From: DATEOR01 sp046733475
Lineage (GTDB): Bacteria > Actinomycetota > Thermoleophilia > Gaiellales > Gaiellaceae
NCBI GenBank assembly: GCA_046733475.1
Contig: JBKPPF010000029.1
Coordinates: 1 to 6,787, forward strand
Direction: 5' to 3'
Length of the DNA stretch: 6,787 bases
Shown: in pieces, positions 6,095-6,787 of the stretch
How the letters are laid out: every line of letters begins with the position of its first letter
Position numbering within the stretch: the first letter of the stretch is position 1
Translations under genes and position numbers: made by a program
The notes under the pieces: generated by a model
What the model saw: only the letters and a program-made list of their open reading frames with translations
Database searches by the model: none
What the model was told of the DNA's origin: nothing

Positions 6095-6114
6095 TCCCCT
6101 AATCTTTTCATGCC
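6095..6114. promoter_or_regulatory. 20-bp divergent intergenic region with overlapping candidate -10 boxes
   Basis: Only 20 bases separate the hisC ATG (- strand) from the GTG of the LON-domain gene (+ strand). The core (6100-6108) is an AT-rich island in GC-rich DNA. On the + strand TAATCT (6100-6105) is a good -10 candidate that would start transcription within a few bases of the GTG. On the - strand AAGATT occupies -12 to -7 of hisC, a poorer match to TAnnnT. Any -35 contacts would fall inside the opposite coding sequence; I see no convincing -35 hexamer. The two boxes overlap, so polymerase could serve only one direction at a time. Confidence 0.4.
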
Positions 6115-6723
6115 GTGGAGATCGGCCTCTTCCCCCTCAACCTCGTGCTGCTCCCAGGCGAGCAGGCGCCGCTGCACATCTTCGAGCCCCGCTACCGCGA
6201 GCTCATCGGCGAGTGCCTCACCCAGGGTGGCGAGTTCGGCCTCGTGCTCGCGGACGATGACGGCATGCGTGAGATCGGCTGCCGTGCAGGCGTGATCGAG
6301 GTGCTGGAGCAGTTCGACGACGGGCGGCTGAACGTCGTCGTCGAAGGCCGCGAACGGATTCGCATCTCCGAGCTCACCGAGGGCCGCTCCTTCATGACAG
6401 CCGAGGTCGAGGACATCGACGACGAGGACGAAGCGCCGACCGAGGATGAGATCGAGGAATGCCTCGCGGCCTATCAGCGTGTCGTCAGCGCCGCCGAGGC
6501 CGATCTCGAGGAGCTCGACTTCGACGCAGACTCGATCGCCTACCAGATCGCCGCCCGCGTGGATTTCGGCACCGAGGTCAAGCAAGGACTCCTCGAGCTC
6601 CGCTCCGAGCGCGAGCGCGTCCTGCGTCTCGCCCCGATGCTCGACCAGGCCGCCGAGGCAGTGCAGCGCGACCGCGAGATCCGCGAACGAGCTTCGGGCA
6701 ACGGCCGCGTGGAACCGGTCTAA
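6115..6723 (+). CDS. LON substrate-binding (N-terminal) domain protein, COG2802
   Basis: Stand-alone protein of 202 residues corresponding to the N-terminal substrate-binding domain of Lon protease, with no ATPase or protease part. Its biochemical role is not established; in Lon this domain recognises unfolded substrates. Typical motifs: IGLFPLNLVLLPGEQAPLHI at the very N-terminus (3-22), FEPRYREL (23-30), EFGLVLADD (40-48), GCRAGVIEVLEQFDDGRLNV (55-74), and VEGRERIRI (76-84). A strongly acidic linker (about 98-116, EDIDDEDEAPTEDE) leads to an all-helical C-terminal part with two Glu/Arg-rich helices (about 116-192) as in the Lon N-domain. There is no signal peptide or membrane segment. The start is GTG 6115, since homologs begin immediately before the FPL motif; an overlapping ATG at 6110 is in another frame. 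No Shine-Dalgarno sequence is present, in keeping with a very short leader from TAATCT at 6100. It is a complete gene, ending in TAA. Confidence 0.9.
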   Translation: MEIGLFPLNLVLLPGEQAPLHIFEPRYRELIGECLTQGGEFGLVLADDDGMREIGCRAGVIEVLEQFDDGRLNVVVEGRERIRISELTEGRSFMTAEVEDIDDEDEAPTEDEIEECLAAYQRVVSAAEADLEELDFDADSIAYQIAARVDFGTEVKQGLLELRSERERVLRLAPMLDQAAEAVQRDREIRERASGNGRVEPV

Positions 6724-6743
6724 GCACGCGGCCGCGAGCCGAA

Positions 6744-6781
6744 GCGGTTGCTTGTGTTTCACACGCACAATGTCGAACCGC
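6744..6781. repeat. Nested inverted repeat around a possible downstream start
   Basis: Outer perfect arms GCGGTT (6744-6749) and AACCGC (6776-6781) enclose inner perfect arms TTGTG (6752-6756) and CACAA (6766-6770). The arms are separated by 2 bases on the left and 5 on the right, so in RNA they would form a bulged stem with a 9-base loop. It lies 20 bases past the LON stop and covers the ATG at 6770. It lacks a following T-run, so it is not a standard intrinsic terminator; an operator or a start-masking hairpin are alternatives. Short arms like these can arise by chance. Confidence 0.3.
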
Positions 6782-6787
6782 ATCAAA
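6770..6787 (+). CDS. Possible start of a further + strand gene, cut by window edge
   Basis: ATG at 6770 opens six codons reading MSNRIK to the window's end. It lies 46 bases beyond the LON stop in a moderately AT-richer spacer (TTGCTTGTGTTTCACACG), the kind of spot where a new gene would start. No Shine-Dalgarno sequence or clear -10 box is seen. Nothing can be said about its product, and it may not be a gene. Confidence 0.25.

Noticed and set aside
4988..6295. 435-codon open frame on the + strand opposite hisC
   Set aside because: It mirrors hisC, whose catalytic motifs are complete; the antisense product is Arg/Asp/Val-rich low-complexity protein with no motif.
6727..6736. Perfect palindrome CGCGGCCGCG after the LON stop as a terminator or operator
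   Set aside because: It has no loop and no T-run, and GCGGCCGC recurs elsewhere in the window (247-254 and within ilvA), as expected from base composition.
5908..6786. 292-codon open frame on the - strand opposite the LON gene and the start of hisC
   Set aside because: It is the reverse reading of a strongly supported LON-domain gene and runs through the hisC start. Long antisense frames are expected in GC-rich DNA, and its translation shows no recognisable family.
1..6787. CRISPR arrays, tRNA/rRNA genes, insertion sequences, toxin-antitoxin or phage-defence modules
   Set aside because: No regularly spaced direct repeats, tRNA-like cloverleaf, transposase motifs or defence domains were seen on either strand; the window reads as ordinary chromosomal genes.

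Overview
The window is GC-rich chromosomal DNA with tightly packed genes and frequent GTG/TTG starts. At least two gene families, DUF3052 and DUF4242, are typical of Actinomycetota. The HisC-like enzyme carries an NEGQYGPFPEA motif, and two gene starts carry TAnnnT boxes at the spacing expected for leaderless mRNAs, which fits the same phylum. A deep-branching or soil actinobacterium (for example the Thermoleophilia group) is my best guess, but that rank is inference. Almost every base is coding, and there is no gene-free stretch longer than 60 bases. I see no tRNA, rRNA, CRISPR array, insertion sequence, integrase or att-like repeat.

Left region (1-1529): two + strand genes, the end of a DUF4242 small nickel-protein-like gene and a DUF72/YecE-family gene, run into a convergent - strand DUF3052 gene whose 3' end overlaps theirs by 23 bp. 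A small + strand ORF of about 60 codons follows, and it shares a CTAG stop palindrome with the next - strand gene.

Central region (1526-6094): four - strand genes probably form one transcription unit read right to left. They are a HisC-type PLP aminotransferase, a 12-TM-type MFS exporter, the MeaB/ArgK GTPase and an ACT-domain threonine ammonia-lyase. The last three overlap one another (4 bp and 32 bp), which points to translational coupling. Threonine ammonia-lyase makes 2-oxobutyrate, which can flow through propionyl-CoA to methylmalonyl-CoA. MeaB protects the B12 mutase that handles methylmalonyl-CoA, so these two overlapping genes make metabolic sense together. The mutase itself is not in the window.

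Right region (6095-6787): a LON substrate-binding-domain protein (no ATPase or protease domain) is divergent from hisC, with only 20 bp between the start codons. After its stop comes a short spacer with a nested inverted repeat, then what may be the first six codons of another + strand gene.

I did not find convincing evidence of a new multi-gene system. The points most worth a second look are the DUF72 gene with no ordinary start codon, the candidate leaderless promoters, the 20-bp divergent promoter region, the meaB-ilvA overlap, and the small ORF with the shared stop palindrome.
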